Positions 1 through 11,835 are shown, counted from the first letter of the stretch. The stretch is 64,000 bases of DNA from Trematomus loennbergii (GCA_012861695.1 JAAOOA010000060.1:9388454-9452453); one strand, 5' to 3'. Numbers and translations: made by a program. The notes: a model not told the origin generated them from the sequence alone.

Positions 1-981
1 AAGCAATTAACCTCGTGAGATGGGGCTTTAACAAGGTAAAGGTTAGAAATTTGCATACACACGTACACAAGCACAAACATTCACACGCGCAAAACACACT
101 TATACACATGAGAACATACAGTAGAGCGAAAGACACAGGTGAAAACAAACACACTTAATCTCACGCGTACACGCAAGCACTTAATAATGAGCTAATTTGT
201 CTTCATCATTAAAAGGCCAAGCTTCGATAAACAACAAGCGCTGACTGTGTGTGACTGAAGGGAGAAAGCATGCTAGGTGCTAAATTAGCGTCGCCTCCTG
301 GGGCTGTTACAGAAACTTCCTATCCTAAAATGAGATATGAAGATAGGCTTTTCCTAAATGTGAATGACTAGAGGAATTCCTAACATACTTTAGGAATCCT
401 ATCTTTTCTTGTTTTATATTATCTCAGGTTAGGAAATACTGAATGTAAGATTGCTTATCAGCTTTTATGTCTGTAAGCTAGCACTGGAATACTACTTTTT
501 TATTTCACGAGGCTAAACAACTTTACAACTGCTTTATTTCTCGTCTAACCATATATTTAAACATGCACAAAAAATGAAAGGTCGCTTTATTTGCATATGA
601 CTGCTTTTTTCTTTAAACAACATAAAGCTGCCCATATGTTGGCTGTGTAAAAGCAAAAACGGAGCAGTGGATCACTACATGGTGGAAAAGTCGAGAAGGA
701 CAGCTTAGATGTGGTGCTAAGGTTATGGGAGTTCGTTTTTAAGATTTTGGTGCTTGTGTTACAGGTATACCATAATATCATAGGACCCTTTCCCCAAATC
801 ACCTGAAAAATGTACTGCTATTTTCTTGAGAGGATTAACTGCTTTAAAGGAATAGTTTAACCTTTTAAGTTAGGTAACAAGATTGACACTCCTATGTATG
901 CATGATAAATGTGACAAAGAAAATTATGTCTACCAACAACCTTTAGCTGTGCTAAGCTAGCTGGCTGTAGCTTAATATTAA
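1..981. other. non-coding sequence, no gene seen
   Basis: No open frame here looks like protein. Positions about 52-170 are rich in short CA runs broken by other bases (a decayed microsatellite). The rest is AT-rich unique-looking DNA with no terminal repeats or RNA gene that I can recognise. Confidence 0.6.
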
Positions 982-1240
982 CAGGGTTGCCAACTCTCAC
1001 GCATCTGGCGTGTGACACGCTTTCACTCTCAATCTCACGCTCTCACGCTGCCCAAACTATTCTCACGCCAAAAACAAGATGAACCGGCGATCGTTTTGGT
1101 TGGTTATTTACAATGTTGAGTTGACAGCTGCTCAAGCTGTCGATCCGCCCCCACCACTCTTAACAACGCTAACAGACAGCAGAGCAGTGGAGCCGGTTGG
1201 TCAATCCCCGACCCGTATTGCGCATTCGCAGATCTAAGAT
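982..1240 (+). mobile_element. solo terminus of a hAT-like DNA transposon (tentative)
   Basis: The stretch opens with CAGGGTTGCCAACTCTCACG. That resembles hAT termini, which typically start CAGGG, and is followed by repeated 'tctcacgc' subterminal words. I could not find a matching inverted terminus or an 8-bp TSD, so the right boundary is arbitrary and the assignment rests on the left end only. Confidence 0.3.
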
Positions 1241-2182
1241 CCAGCAGAAATGATAAAAAAGTGAAAGTCTTCTGCTTATTGTTCTACTAGGTCAAAATAG
1301 AGTCAAAGAGTATATGAGAGTGAGAGTGTATTAATTATATATTTGGCAGTTTGGAGTAAGTCTGTAGATTTGTTTTGTGTGTGTGTTTGGCCTCTCACGA
1401 TAATTAATTTTGTTGGATACATTTTCCCGGAAATGATTGCGAAAAACGATAATATTGTCGGCACCGTTGTAAGACCATTTAGACCATTGACATAATGATA
1501 ATATATAATAATAATTCAAGTACATCCTTTCAAACTGCTAGTCACATCGTCATGTAAATGGCATTTTATCGAGTTCATTTTTATTATCGTACGATAAGGC
1601 AATTATTGCGTATCGCAACAGGCAACAATTAAACAGTGGAAACAAACATGTGTTTGACTTTCATTAATGAATGAAACGTTGTGCCCTTTATAGTCTGTGT
1701 CCAATATTGTGTATTTGTATTATTGTATATATATCCTATATATATGCGAAGGTCTGTTTTATTTTCTTGTTCTTATTTCACATTCAAGTCGCCTCTATTC
1801 ATGAACCCTTTAAAGTACTCAGCCACACCACTTATATACCACGTCCGACTGTGCTATGTCAGTTAATCTTTCAAATACAAGGTTGCTTGTTTGATTCAAG
1901 CTCTTGTAGTCAATATGTCAAGGTATTTATCCCTAACATTTTATCAGCTAACTAATGACACACACTCAGAGGATCTTTATAAACGTTTTAAGTATTGCAC
2001 ATCTTTAAACATGACTCTTATAAATCACTTTTAAAACCAGCGATGCATACAGTGTCAGCTTTTCTAAAATAGAAACTTCAATGTTCACATCTTTCTAAAT
2101 GATTCTACTTTTCAATGACCTACAAATAATCCTAATAATAATCCCATTTTCAATCTTCCAACTGTTCATATTTTTTGGTCAA
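1241..2182. other. non-coding sequence, no gene seen
   Basis: AT-rich sequence. The open frames at 1671-1955 and 1681-1866 are hydrophobic low-complexity chance frames without homology that I recognise. A run near 1580-1630 contains tatcgtacgataaggc-type self-complementary words but no defined element. Confidence 0.55.
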
Positions 2183-2568
2183 TTAAAGGTGGGGTAGGTA
2201 AGTTTGAGAAACCGGCTCGAGATACACTTTTGTTATATTCCATGGAATGCTCTTAACATCCCGATAGCAATGAATATCTTAAGTGCTTTGACAAAAAATC
2301 CATAAAATGATGTCATCTGTTGAAGCCGTAGTACTGTAAAAAGCACGACCAATCATTTTAGCCGGCCCGGCTAAAATAACTGGATGGCCTACCTGCCTGT
2401 CAGCCTTCCATCTGTGCACAAACTTATCTCGTGCCCTCATTGGTCATGTGCGTGTTCGTGTGTTGGAGGAGGGGCTCTATAAGGAAGTGGCAGATTTTCT
2501 CCGGTTGTGTATTTTCAAATTCTAGCGATCTCGAGCCGGTTTCTCAAACTTACCTACCCTACCTTTAA
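2183..2568 (+). mobile_element. MITE family A, copy 1
   Basis: A 386-bp element bounded by inverted termini. The left end runs TTAAAGGTGGGGTAGGTAAG and continues through 'tttgagaaaccggctcgaga'; the right end is its near-perfect reverse complement. TTAA is present at both outer edges, so either the termini include it or it is a TTAA target duplication. There is no coding capacity. A second copy lies in opposite orientation at 25907-26259 and shares the internal 'gtgcacaaacttatctcgtg' segment and the 'ggaggaggggctct' segment. The transposase superfamily is not assignable from this alone. Confidence 0.75.
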
Positions 2569-2664
2569 CAAACCTGTTACAAATGTGTTGTTCAACAAAT
2601 TTGAGCCTTTGCCACATTTATTTGATCACCATGGAAACCTTTGATCTCTGGACACGTCGTTAGC
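2569..2664. other. spacer between MITE and satellite
   Basis: Short unique-looking stretch. A lone CCATGGAAAC at about 2629-2638 resembles the satellite palindrome, so the satellite may once have extended further left. Confidence 0.4.
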
Positions 2665-3548
2665 TCAAATATAAACACCTGTGTCATGGAACACGATGAT
2701 GTCATAACTCCAACTGACATGCTCAGAGCAGCAGACTTCAGATAATGGTTAATGGTCCTGCCCTCAACAGCTCTACGTCAATTATGGGGTGTCATCATAT
2801 GCCGTTTCCATGGAAACGCATCCCTCGCCATAAAACACGATGTCGCTGTAACTCCAATGGACACGGTCCGATCGTCCCCCAAACTTCGCTTGTATATCAC
2901 CGGTCCATGCCTCAACAGCTTTACGCCAAATCTGAGATCTCACCATAGGCTGTTGCCATGGAAACGCATCCCTCGCCATAAAACACGATGTCGCTGTAGC
3001 TCCAATGGACACGGTCCGGTCGTCCCACAATCTTCACCTGTATATCACCTCTCCATGCCTCAACAGCTCTACGTCAAATCTGACATCTCACCATATGCCG
3101 TTTCCATGGAAACGCATCCCTCGCCATAAAACACGATGTTGTCGTAACGCCTATGAAAAGGGTCAAAACAGCACCACACTTCAGATAATGGTTAACGGTC
3201 CAGCCCTCAACAGCTCTACGTCAATTATGGGGTTTCATCATATGCCGTTTCCATGGAAACGCATCCCTCGCCATAAAAGACGATGTCGCTATAACTCCTA
3301 TGAAAATGTTCAAAAAGTGCTCAAACTTCACATGTGTGCTAACAGTCCAGCCGTGAAGACATCTACGGGACAGTTTTGAGATTTCTTCAAATGCCGTTGC
3401 CATGGCAACACAATGCTCGCCATGAAACACGGTTTTCTCATAACTTCAGTGAAAATGCTCCAAATGGCCCAAAACTTCACAGGTTTGGTAACGATGCAGC
3501 CATCAACGCATCTAAGCGTATTATGGGATGTCATCAAATGCATGGCGA
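2665..3548. repeat. 148-bp tandem satellite, about six units, palindrome in each
   Basis: Five 14-bp palindromes built on CCATGG begin at 2804, 2952, 3100, 3247 and 3396, so the spacing is 148, 148, 147 and 149 bp. Units share 'gcatccctcgccataaaaca', 'ctcaacagct.tacg' and 'tctcaccat/gtcatcatatgcc'. Units 1 and 2 are roughly 90% alike; the outer units are more diverged. The palindromes read GTTTCCATGGAAAC in units 1, 3 and 4, GTTGCCATGGAAAC in unit 2 and GTTGCCATGGCAAC in unit 5. A partial unit precedes the first and a decayed one follows the last. Open frames across it on both strands (for example 2752-3129 and 2782-3030) are by-products of the repeat. Confidence 0.9.
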
Positions 3549-4134
3549 CAGATCATTCACCATCAAGTTAGTTCAAAAGTTTGCAGTTCAAATATTCTGC
3601 TGCTTTTCCAAGCCTTTTTACTTTCTTTTCTTCTCTCATCACACATTCAAGCCCCCAGTGTTCATGTATCATTTCAATCTAAATTCTTCACTTTCTTCTT
3701 ACACATTACATTTCAGCATAGCAGTTTAGCGTCAGCTTTTCAGCATAAAGCATTCCCACTAGCAATTTCTTCAGGAATTGCATTCTCTTAGTTTCAAACT
3801 GATATTGGCAATGCATGATGGATGATCTTTAGCAACAACACATTTCCTGGGCATGGGTTAATGGTGTGTGTAATATGAAAAAAATAACCGGTACTGCTCA
3901 TTTATTACCACTCAGGTAATTAATTTCAGACAAATACATCAGTGGCACTGATGTGATGTTGAATAATGAACTCCAGCTTATTGTTGTCTTAACAAATCCA
4001 CCGTTAAATTGTTTGTCAGTCTCACTTCTTGCATTTCACTCATTTCAATCTGAAAGCTGCTCTCTTCCATCTTCTCTCTCCACATCTCACTCTCATCTGC
4101 CGGATATTTCTGCCTGTCCATCTGTCTGTTAGAA
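3549..4134. other. non-coding sequence, no gene seen
   Basis: Pyrimidine-rich and AT-rich DNA between the satellite and the dinucleotide array. No recognisable gene or element boundary. Confidence 0.5.
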
Positions 4135-4298
<164 letters not shown>

Positions 4299-4382
4299 TC
4301 TTCTTCCTATACACAAACATGCACCCATACACACATAATCATTTTTCATGCTCTTTTCGACTATATTTAATCTGAACTGTGT

Positions 4383-4920
4383 TATGGAATGTAACTAAGT
4401 ACATTTACTCAAGTACGTTTTTAGGTCAGCATTTGAGGTACTTGTACTCACATTATACTACTTTTACCCAACTCCATAGTGACATTTCTGTATATTTTAA
4501 CTCATTTTGTACAGCTTTAGTTACTTTGCAGACTTAGGTTATTAATGCAAAAATAAAATCAACTAATAAATAATGATACATCATTATTGGTAAGGCACCA
4601 AAAGGTATACAAAGTAATAACAAAAACACCTTTAACAGCTGCAGTAATGAACGAGCACCACATGTGTGAATCAATAATTTCATAATAAAAACATAAGGTA
4701 AATACTCTTATTAATGATTATTATACACACATATTATGAAATCAATAGTGATTGCAAACTAACAAAACAAATAATAATACTAATAATTAAGTGCAAAAGA
4801 AGAAAGGAAATGTGATTGTGAAACGTGTAATGGGTCATACTGAAATAAGAACTTTTACTTTTGGTACTTTAGGTATGAATACCTTTGTACACTTTTGTAC
4901 CCTGTTACTTCTAAAATAGT
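4383..4920 (+). mobile_element. decayed hAT-type MITE (CAGTGGTGGAA-like family)
   Basis: Begins 'tggaatgtaactaagtacat' and continues with repeated 'aagtac' and 'gaggtacttgtact' words. It ends with 'aaaatagttatttttactta' near 4910-4935. From memory, this matches the subterminal sequence of a common fish hAT-type MITE whose terminus is CAGTGGTGGAA. The outermost terminal bases are missing here. A fragment resembling the opposite terminus of the same family lies at 7590-7662. Confidence 0.5.
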
Positions 4921-5421
4921 TATTTTTACTTAGAAGATCTCCCTTAGCATTTGGTTTCCAAAATGTGTTGATTGTTATTATGACAGGAAATGAAGGAGGT
5001 GAAGGCGCAAGTCGTGCAGGGTTATTGGGTCTGCTCGCATCTGAATTCAAACACACCACGCTGACCCCTCAGCACACAAACACACACAGTGTCGGGGAAC
5101 CGGATATTGGCGGACCTGTAATATAAACAGAGCTCAGGTGTGTACCACAACAAGTCAATATGATAAAGCTGCCAGAGCCTGTATGTCTCATACAGTGTAT
5201 TGCTTAAGAAATGTATTTTTATTTCATTTAATTTTATTTAGTTATTTACTTTATATTTTCGCCGTTGTCTTTGGTAATTATAATGGAGATTTTGGATAAT
5301 GTATATGGATATAGGTATATTTGGATGCAGGCAATATATTAACATTATATATATTCGTATACCTGGGATTATACGTATGTTTATATCCAAGCGTTGTTGA
5401 ACACTGTGAAAGCATTATATG

Positions 5422-5423
<2 letters not shown>
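4921..5423. other. non-coding sequence, no gene seen
   Basis: No protein-like frame. Short CA-rich run near 5075-5090. Otherwise AT-rich. Confidence 0.5.
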
Positions 5424-5456
<33 letters not shown>

Positions 5457-5482
5457 GTTATTATTATTATTATTATTATTAT
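5424..5482. repeat. (ATT)n microsatellite
   Basis: About 19 ATT/TTA units with one substitution (TTG) near 5457. It lies 25 bp left of the piggyBac target site. Confidence 0.95.
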
Positions 5483-5713
5483 ATGGAGATATATAAATGT
5501 TTTGTATTAACCCTTGTATGGTATTCGGGTCTGTGGGACCCGTTTTCATTATGTAGCTAAAGAAAAATTATATGATAAATTATTTTTTCAAACTCCCACT
5601 AAATGGCCTTGGCTCATTTTCTGTGAAGAACATATATCAGAACACATTTTCAATGACCACCCAGGGGCTAACAAAAGTGTGGAAATTGTAGGTCATGTGC
5701 ACCTGTCTGGGCC

Positions 5714-5879
<166 letters not shown>

Positions 5880-6091
5880 AGACTTTTGTGTTTCTGCCCC
5901 TGCCATTCCCGCACACGGTTGCAACATTGTTGATCAATTCAAGCACCGACACCTGTCTGCTCTCATATTCCCGCATTATGTTTTGCGGGAACCAATCTTA
6001 ATTTTTTCACACTCTATCCAAGCTGCACATTTGGGGCAAGACACAATAAATAAAGCTTTGCCAGTTTGGGTCCTTATCACAACTGATCAAG

Positions 6092-6330
6092 ATGGCCAAA
6101 AGGTTCTCTGCTCAGGGGGCCTTGCAAATATTTTGGAAGAGAGAGAACCATTTGATGATGATGTAGAGGAAGAGGAAGAGGTTTCAGAATCAGAGGATCA
6201 CATTTCTGAGAATTCTGAGTCTGACAGTGACTTTGAAGAAGAGGATGAGATTGAGCATCAGCTAGTTACAAAGAAAAGACGAGCCACAGGACCAGCCGGT
6301 CAGCGGGCAAAAAAACGAGTAGCACTTTAA
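6092..6330 (+). pseudogene. piggyBac transposase N-terminal fragment, frameshifted
   Basis: The start region reads MAKRFSAQGAL, followed after a frame change by a strongly acidic stretch (runs of Asp/Glu, 'EEEDEIEHQL') and a basic patch 'TKKRRATGPAG'. This layout of an acidic N-terminus and then a basic segment is typical of piggyBac-family transposases ahead of the catalytic domain. Compared with the second copy at 24835, one base is missing in the codons after GALQ (near 6127-6131). The ATG frame is therefore lost, while the downstream acidic frame stays open to the stop at 6328-6330. The DDD catalytic domain and the C-terminal cysteine-rich domain are absent. It cannot encode an active transposase. 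Confidence 0.85.
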
Positions 6331-6519
6331 TTCATTAATGTGATCTAACAAATGTAAAAGGGCAAATATTAAACATATATGCTGTTTATATTGCTTGTAA
6401 TTGAGATAAAGTAAACATCTGTTTGATTGTGTTGAATTGAAGCCCAAAAAGGCAGCGGGTCCACCAGACCCACGAACACTGGCTAAGTAACAAAAATATG
6501 AACACCACACAAGGGTTAA

Positions 6520-7235
6520 GTCTATAAAAGAAACAAATAATTAGTACAAACAACAATTGCATTTATGTGTCAATATATTGGATACTTTTAATCTATTTTA
6601 TTGCACTAAAAGTTTTTATTTTAAAGGAATTTCATATGAGTTTCTAGTCAGCTGGCTCTGTAATATTGGGTCTCTTTTCATTCATATTTCCAATTGCAGT
6701 CATGTGTGCAGAGCTTACTTGTCCACCAGACTGCCAATCCTATTGAAGGAGGCATTACATGCGGCTTGAAGGCAAGTGCAGCCTGGGAGACGCTACTCAG
6801 GGAAGAATAAAAAAAACCTTTATTTTATAGTCAGGCTTGCTGCTTCACCTCAAAAACTGAGATTTGAATTTGGAAGAGGAAAAGAACACAGGAGGTGAAA
6901 CCCCTGACATTTCTGACACATTGATGTAGAAGTAATCACAGGTATGCTGTCTACATGTGGGTATGCTGTTAATATGACAAAGTGTATACAAATATATACT
7001 TTTATAATATAAGTGAAGATGTAGGAAGTGAAGATGAAGATGTGAAGATGTAGGACTGAAGGTTTGAATTACAACCCACAACGTTAGATTTAAAAAAAAC
7101 TTTTTCTGTGCATATGCATTTTTGTATACAAACAAAACGGGAAAAGTGTTTAATGTAAAAAAATATATATAAGATTACGTTTATTAAGTAAAAACCTTTA
7201 AGGAGGAGACATATTGGCTCTCGACAGGAAAACGC
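6520..7235. other. non-coding sequence, no gene seen
   Basis: AT-rich DNA. A short impure tandem of 'gaagatg' words occupies about 7013-7056. The minus-strand frames here are chance frames rich in Tyr, Cys and Phe. Confidence 0.5.
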
Positions 7236-7313
7236 ACAGGTGTAACTAATGACATTAACGATGGCTCTGCTACAGCATGTCATGCAATTAGCGGCGTTAT
7301 TAGTCACACCTGT
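7236..7313. repeat. imperfect inverted repeat
   Basis: Arms ACAGGTGTAACTAATGAC (7236-7253) and GTTATTAGTCACACCTGT (7296-7313) are complementary at 16 of 18 positions across a 42-base spacer. It may be a piece of a dispersed fish repeat or a regulatory palindrome; E-box-like CAGGTG cores lie in both arms. Confidence 0.6.
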
Positions 7314-7589
7314 CAAACAGCTGGCTCTGAAAAAGGTGCATTTCACTACACATTTTGGGAAAACTGAAACTGTAAAAACTGTGTATCCAACTAAGGTTCA
7401 CAGGTAAATATGCACTTGGCAGAATTAAACATTTATTCTGCATTGTTTGAACATTTCACTTGCGACAATGACTTTGAGTAGATGTACCGTAGCATAATCT
7501 AATCTTTTATACAACAAAAAATACGTTTTCAAGGGAATGTCCATGTGTACAAAACACAAGAGCGTTTTTCACTGCAGGACTTACTTATA
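7314..7589. other. non-coding sequence, no gene seen
   Basis: Nothing recognised between the inverted repeat and the MITE fragment. Confidence 0.5.
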
Positions 7590-7662
7590 GGAGAGTATTT
7601 CTATACTGTGATATTATTACTTTTAATTAAATATAAGATGTGAGAACTTCTTCCACCACTGC
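7590..7662 (+). mobile_element. terminal fragment of hAT-type MITE (TTCTTCCACCACTG end)
   Basis: Ends 'gaacttcttccaccactg', the inverse of a CAGTGGTGGAAGAAGT terminus known from fish hAT MITEs. It is preceded by 'actgtgatattattactttt', which resembles the family's subterminal sequence. It is a fragment only; the other end is not adjacent. Possibly related to 4383-4920. Confidence 0.45.
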
Positions 7663-7910
7663 TTATCATCCAGAGTGGTTTGAATTATCTCCTCAAGTAG
7701 CATTACTTTCATAAAAAGAAACAGCTCAAAATACAATAAGTGCATAAAATACTTTTACAATTGAATAATGTTATTACTGCCTACAGTATATCCACTGTTT
7801 TATTTGATCACTTACTTTATGATGATTTTACTTCTTTTTCACCTTGTATGTGTATTTATTCCATTTTATTTGATGAACAGTTGCTTGCTCCTTTATTAAA
7901 TAGTATTAAA
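7663..7910. other. non-coding sequence, no gene seen
   Basis: AT-rich, nothing recognised. Confidence 0.5.
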
Positions 7911-8090
7911 GGCAAGGCAAGGCAAGGCAAGGCAAGGCAAGGCAAGTTTATTTATATAGCACCTTTCAACACAAGGTAATTCAAAGTGCTTTACAAAAAT
8001 GGAAGACATTTTAAAAATGGCATTTAAAATCAGTCATTAAAAAGAAAAGATAATAAAATAAACATTAAAAGAAAAAATACATTAAAGTGT
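7911..8090 (-). mobile_element. 3' end of an L2-like retrotransposon with (TTGCC)n tail
   Basis: On the minus strand the sequence reads 'aaagcactttgaattacc', then 'tatataaataaacttgcc', then seven TTGCC units (7911-7945 on the plus strand as GGCAA). A conserved 'agcactttga...gctatataaat' tail followed by a short tandem repeat is the usual 3' end of fish L2-like LINEs and SINEs that borrow their tail. No coding part survives. Confidence 0.65.
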
Positions 8091-8435
8091 ACTCATTGTA
8101 TTTGCCTTGTATCTGCACTGTGCCCTTCTTTTAAAATGTGAATTTCCCCGCTCAGGGAGTATTTTCTGACTTGGATCCAGAAAATCACTGGAAACATACA
8201 CGTCTTTTTAATTATATAATACAATTAAGTTTTTCTTGCATATCAATTTCTTTCTTTACATTTGAATTGAGCAGTTTCACAAACACTGCAAACATGTGCC
8301 TTTTCCAGGTACTGTAGGATACTAGTTATGAGTGTGTACATACAACTATTGTTGTACATTATAACAACATACATTAATTGTTCTACATGCATGACTTTAC
8401 TGTACATTGAATGCTTTACCATTATGTGTACCATT
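8091..8435. other. non-coding sequence, no gene seen
   Basis: AT-rich, nothing recognised. Confidence 0.5.
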
Positions 8436-9128
8436 ATACGATACGATATTACTTTATTTGTCAGATCAAGTCTGAAATTTGACTTGCGTCACAGCAGCTC
8501 CATGTCCAACATCAACAGACAAATATCCAGACACAAATACATGAAACACAAACAACAAACATTTAACATAACAGCACAATCAGTGAGAGAAAAGCTGCTC
8601 AAGAGCCTTCAGCGTGCATTTGATCTGGGATTCAGCTCTGTATTTACTGTGAGGATTGACTGATGCACAAAGGAGTGCTTCAGTCTGACTTTATTGAATC
8701 GTGGGACCCTGTATCTCCGATTAGATGGTAGCAGTTCATATTCACTGTTCAGAACTGTTTGAGTCAGAGATGATGTTGTTGGACAGCCTCACTAGGTTGT
8801 TATGATAGGCTGAGTCATAGAGTCTCTGACAGGGTTGACCAACAATCTTTGAGCAGATTTTTAACAGGTGGAGCAGTTTTGATATTAAAGCTGCTGACAA
8901 ACATTTGTACCAGGTAGTATTGCAGTACTGTAGAATGGACATGATCACAGATGTAAAGAACAACAGAAGAATTTCTCTGCTCGCCCCAAAAGACCTAAGA
9001 CGGCGGAGAAAATAATTCTTTGTTTTGTCCTTTTGCACAGATATTCAATGTGATCCTTCCATGACAGCAGATGGTCAATCATTACACCCAAGTATTTGTA
9101 TGAAACTCCCTGCTTGATTTCATCTGTA
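8436..9128 (-). mobile_element. 5'-truncated LINE, minus strand
   Basis: On the minus strand the sequence runs from reverse-transcriptase C-terminal coding (starting about 9128) through the stop at 8609-8611 and a 3' UTR, to a tail 'aaagtaatatcgtatcgtat' at about 8436. The (ATCGT)-type tail and the 5' truncation are typical of non-LTR retrotransposition. No upstream endonuclease or RT core is present. Confidence 0.8.
8609..9128 (-). pseudogene. LINE reverse-transcriptase C-terminal fragment, frameshifted
   Basis: Read on the minus strand, three consecutive segments in different frames give LINE-like protein. The first is 'YKYLGVMIDHLLSWKDHI' (RT palm/thumb region, near 9090-9030). The second is 'YFLRRLRSFGASREILLLFF...ILQYCNTTWY' (about 9020-8760). 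The third is 'YELLPSNRRYRVPRFNK' with a terminal 'KHSFVHQSILTVN' (about 8737-8612). The LP.(G/N)RRYR motif followed by a conserved tail marks the ORF2 C-terminus of CR1/L2/Rex-type LINEs of fish. Frame changes near 9025 and 8740 make it non-functional. The clade is not decided. Confidence 0.8.
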
Positions 9129-9780
9129 TATTATGAGTGACTGTATTTCATTAGGGAAGGGTTTGTCCAGCAGATGGCACTGTGGGATCTGTATTCCACC
9201 AACTCTCACCACTGCACTCAACACACTGCCATCCCATCTACAAGGGGCTGCTGAAGAGCTGAGAGAGGCAGAGAAAAGTGCTAAGGCTGAGTCATTTTGT
9301 CATTCTAATTGCATCTTATTTTATGCAACTGCAGGTTTTTGTCCCCTTTGATTTCATGCTATCAGGACTTTGGAGATGTTCTTTTTTTTGTCAGCGAGAG
9401 TATGAACGAGTGCTTGTTTAAGTGCATTTGGGTCGTGTCAGTGTGGGTCCTTTTCATGTGTGTTTGCTTTTCTCTCACACTCTAATAGATATCCCCATCC
9501 AGCTTCCCATTTACAATTGGAGAGCAGCCAGTTGTACATCGCTCTCCCTCCCTCGCTTTGGACAATTGGATTAGTGCGGAGTGATAGAGAGTAAAGACAG
9601 AATCTCACTGCTGCAGCCAGAAGCTTGGCCTTATGCCACATCATATAGACACACCCCACATTCACAATGAATGCAACGTGCACACACTCACACACAACAC
9701 CACACCACTGCTGCCATTCCACCCCGAGGCTAAGCTAGCTGGTTTGATATCCAGATGGCTTAATTACTGCATGCGTATAG
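9129..9780. other. non-coding sequence, no gene seen
   Basis: No recognised element. The 9133-9351 and 9438-9722 open frames show no family motif. Confidence 0.5.
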
Positions 9781-9850
9781 CAGGCACGTGCACACATAGA
9801 CATCAAAGTGGGCTTGAGCCCCTGCCCTTTTTCTTCCTCCAGAGAAAGTG
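9781..9850 (+). mobile_element. possible hAT-like terminus
   Basis: CAGGCACGTGCACACATAGA followed by 'gggcttgagcccctgccc' resembles a dispersed fish hAT terminus with CAGGCACGTGCAC. No partner end or 8-bp duplication was found. Weak. Confidence 0.25.
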
Positions 9851-11835
9851 CCCTTTTTCCCCCTTTTTATTTTTTATAAATTAATATATATCTACTGCTG
9901 TTTGCGCACAGTTTCCCTTTCCAAAAATATATTGATTGAATACAAAATTAAAATATCAGGTCGGGAGATTAGACTGTGAAGTTCCGTAGCTCTCCCTCCC
10001 TCCCTCCACGTCTCCAGCACATCGGCAGTCCCTTCAGACAGACAGTAGCAGCACCTCCCACTTTACAGTCCCATGTTATGCCGGCTTTTCTTGGTTTATT
10101 TTGAAGGTGACTGGTGATGAACAAATAACTAAACTGCCAGTGCCACGAGTTTACAGCTAATTAGCTAAAAGACAATAACAAATATAGTTAACTAAGGTAG
10201 GCTACTAGCTAATGGATAAGTTAGCTCAAGGTTTAGCTAAGGCAATTTATCATGAGCATACAGGCTAATGTACTGTACTTAAGGGGAGACACTTAAAGTG
10301 AATACAGTAAAATGTGTATCTTATAACGTCATCACAATCGCCACATTGATATGCAAATTAGGCGTTAACTAGGCCTAATTAAAATGCGCTAATGTGCATG
10401 CAGTTACCAAGGCATTGCAGGTGAAAAGGATACAACAAAAAAACACATCACCTCACAACTTCCCCAGATAGTTACTTACGTCAAGTCAGTATTTTCCCCT
10501 GAAATGCAGATTAGCTTTAAATCTATTGATGAAATCAGACATGGTAGTAAAACGAACACCATTTATATGTGTTTCTTGGAAGTTTTATTTCCATTGGAGT
10601 GAAAGAAAACATGGAAGCAAAATAGACCAAATTAACAAATACATGAAAAAACGATCTTTTTGCCTGTAATGTCCTGCCTTCAACAGTAACGTCATCATTT
10701 TGATTGTTGGCTGCTCATTTAACAACTATTAATTTTACTAGTTTGTTGTCTGCTGTTGTGCATTGTGAATACTAAAGAAGAACATTGTCTCTGTGTTAGC
10801 TCATTATTTTGTAGAATTCTCTTGAGTATTAAACAAATGCGTGAGTGTGAGGGTATTCAAGTAAATTGGTCAGAGATGTGCAACTATATTTAACTTTTTG
10901 TTTACACTAGGGTATGTGTATGTGTGTGTGTGTGTCAGCTGTAATAGGAGGAAAGGTTCTGTTGTTGGTTGTGACTTTATACGGGCCAGATATAAATAAT
11001 GCAAAAGTCCAAAAATGTATTATAAAGACAGAATAATGAGGGCGAGGATGGATTTTGATTCAGGTTCAGGTTGCTCCTGTAGTTTAAAAATGCATGAAAG
11101 AGAGACCGAGAAGAGCAAAGGGTCATGTTTGTTTGGAAGAAACCAAAAACCCAGGGAATGTGTACGGGGCCCGACAGAGAGATGAAGTCCTGTAACTCAA
11201 TGCTGTCTTTCACTGAAGGGTTCTTTCATTTGGAAAAGTCACACGTTCCTAGGGTTTCACTCGCCATACTTCAAGACAAATCAATATTTTTAACATAACC
11301 CGCTATTAGAATTGTAATCCTTTGTGATTAATTTGGTTGCTTTCATAAAATACTCCTTCTCCTTTCCTCTCTTCAAAGGTCAGATCTTTATTCTGATGTC
11401 TAGAAAAATGTGTCCAGATAGTGTTACATAGACATAGCCTCAGCCTGTCAAACTGGTGAGATTTAACCCGTGAAGATGTTGGGGCTTGTGGGAAATGGTG
11501 TCTTTTTTAGGGCAGCTATAAAAAATAGATATGAGAGATATGCTTTCACAGTTGAAAAAAGTACTTCTTCTGTGGAGAACTACTTGAGAAAATGTATCCC
11601 AATAAAACTACTGGCATGATTGGTGCAGAATTGGCCAATGAAGAACATATTAAAGAGTGGATCAGAATCACAGGTTGGTTACACAACATATGTTTCACTT
11701 TCTTTGACATTCCAAGATTTGTGCTACATTCATGTGGTGCCAGAACATGTCTGTTTCACTGTGGACCTATGTCGCCTGTCAGCGCTACTTACAGTAAATG
11801 ATGACATTAAAAAATGTAAAAAAGCGGCTGGGCAG
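9851..11835. other. non-coding sequence, no gene seen
   Basis: AT-rich unique-looking DNA. A (CTCC)n run lies near 9990-10008 and a short (GT)10 near 10917-10936. There is no exon-like frame or terminal repeat. Confidence 0.55.

Noticed and set aside
2752..3379. Open frames of 82-125 codons over the 148-bp satellite
   Set aside because: They follow the repeat unit on both strands and match no family; the repeat lacks stops by composition.
7911..7945. Seven GGCAA units and other short tandem repeats considered as a CRISPR-like array
   Set aside because: There are no spacers and the context is eukaryotic; this is the tail repeat of a retrotransposon.
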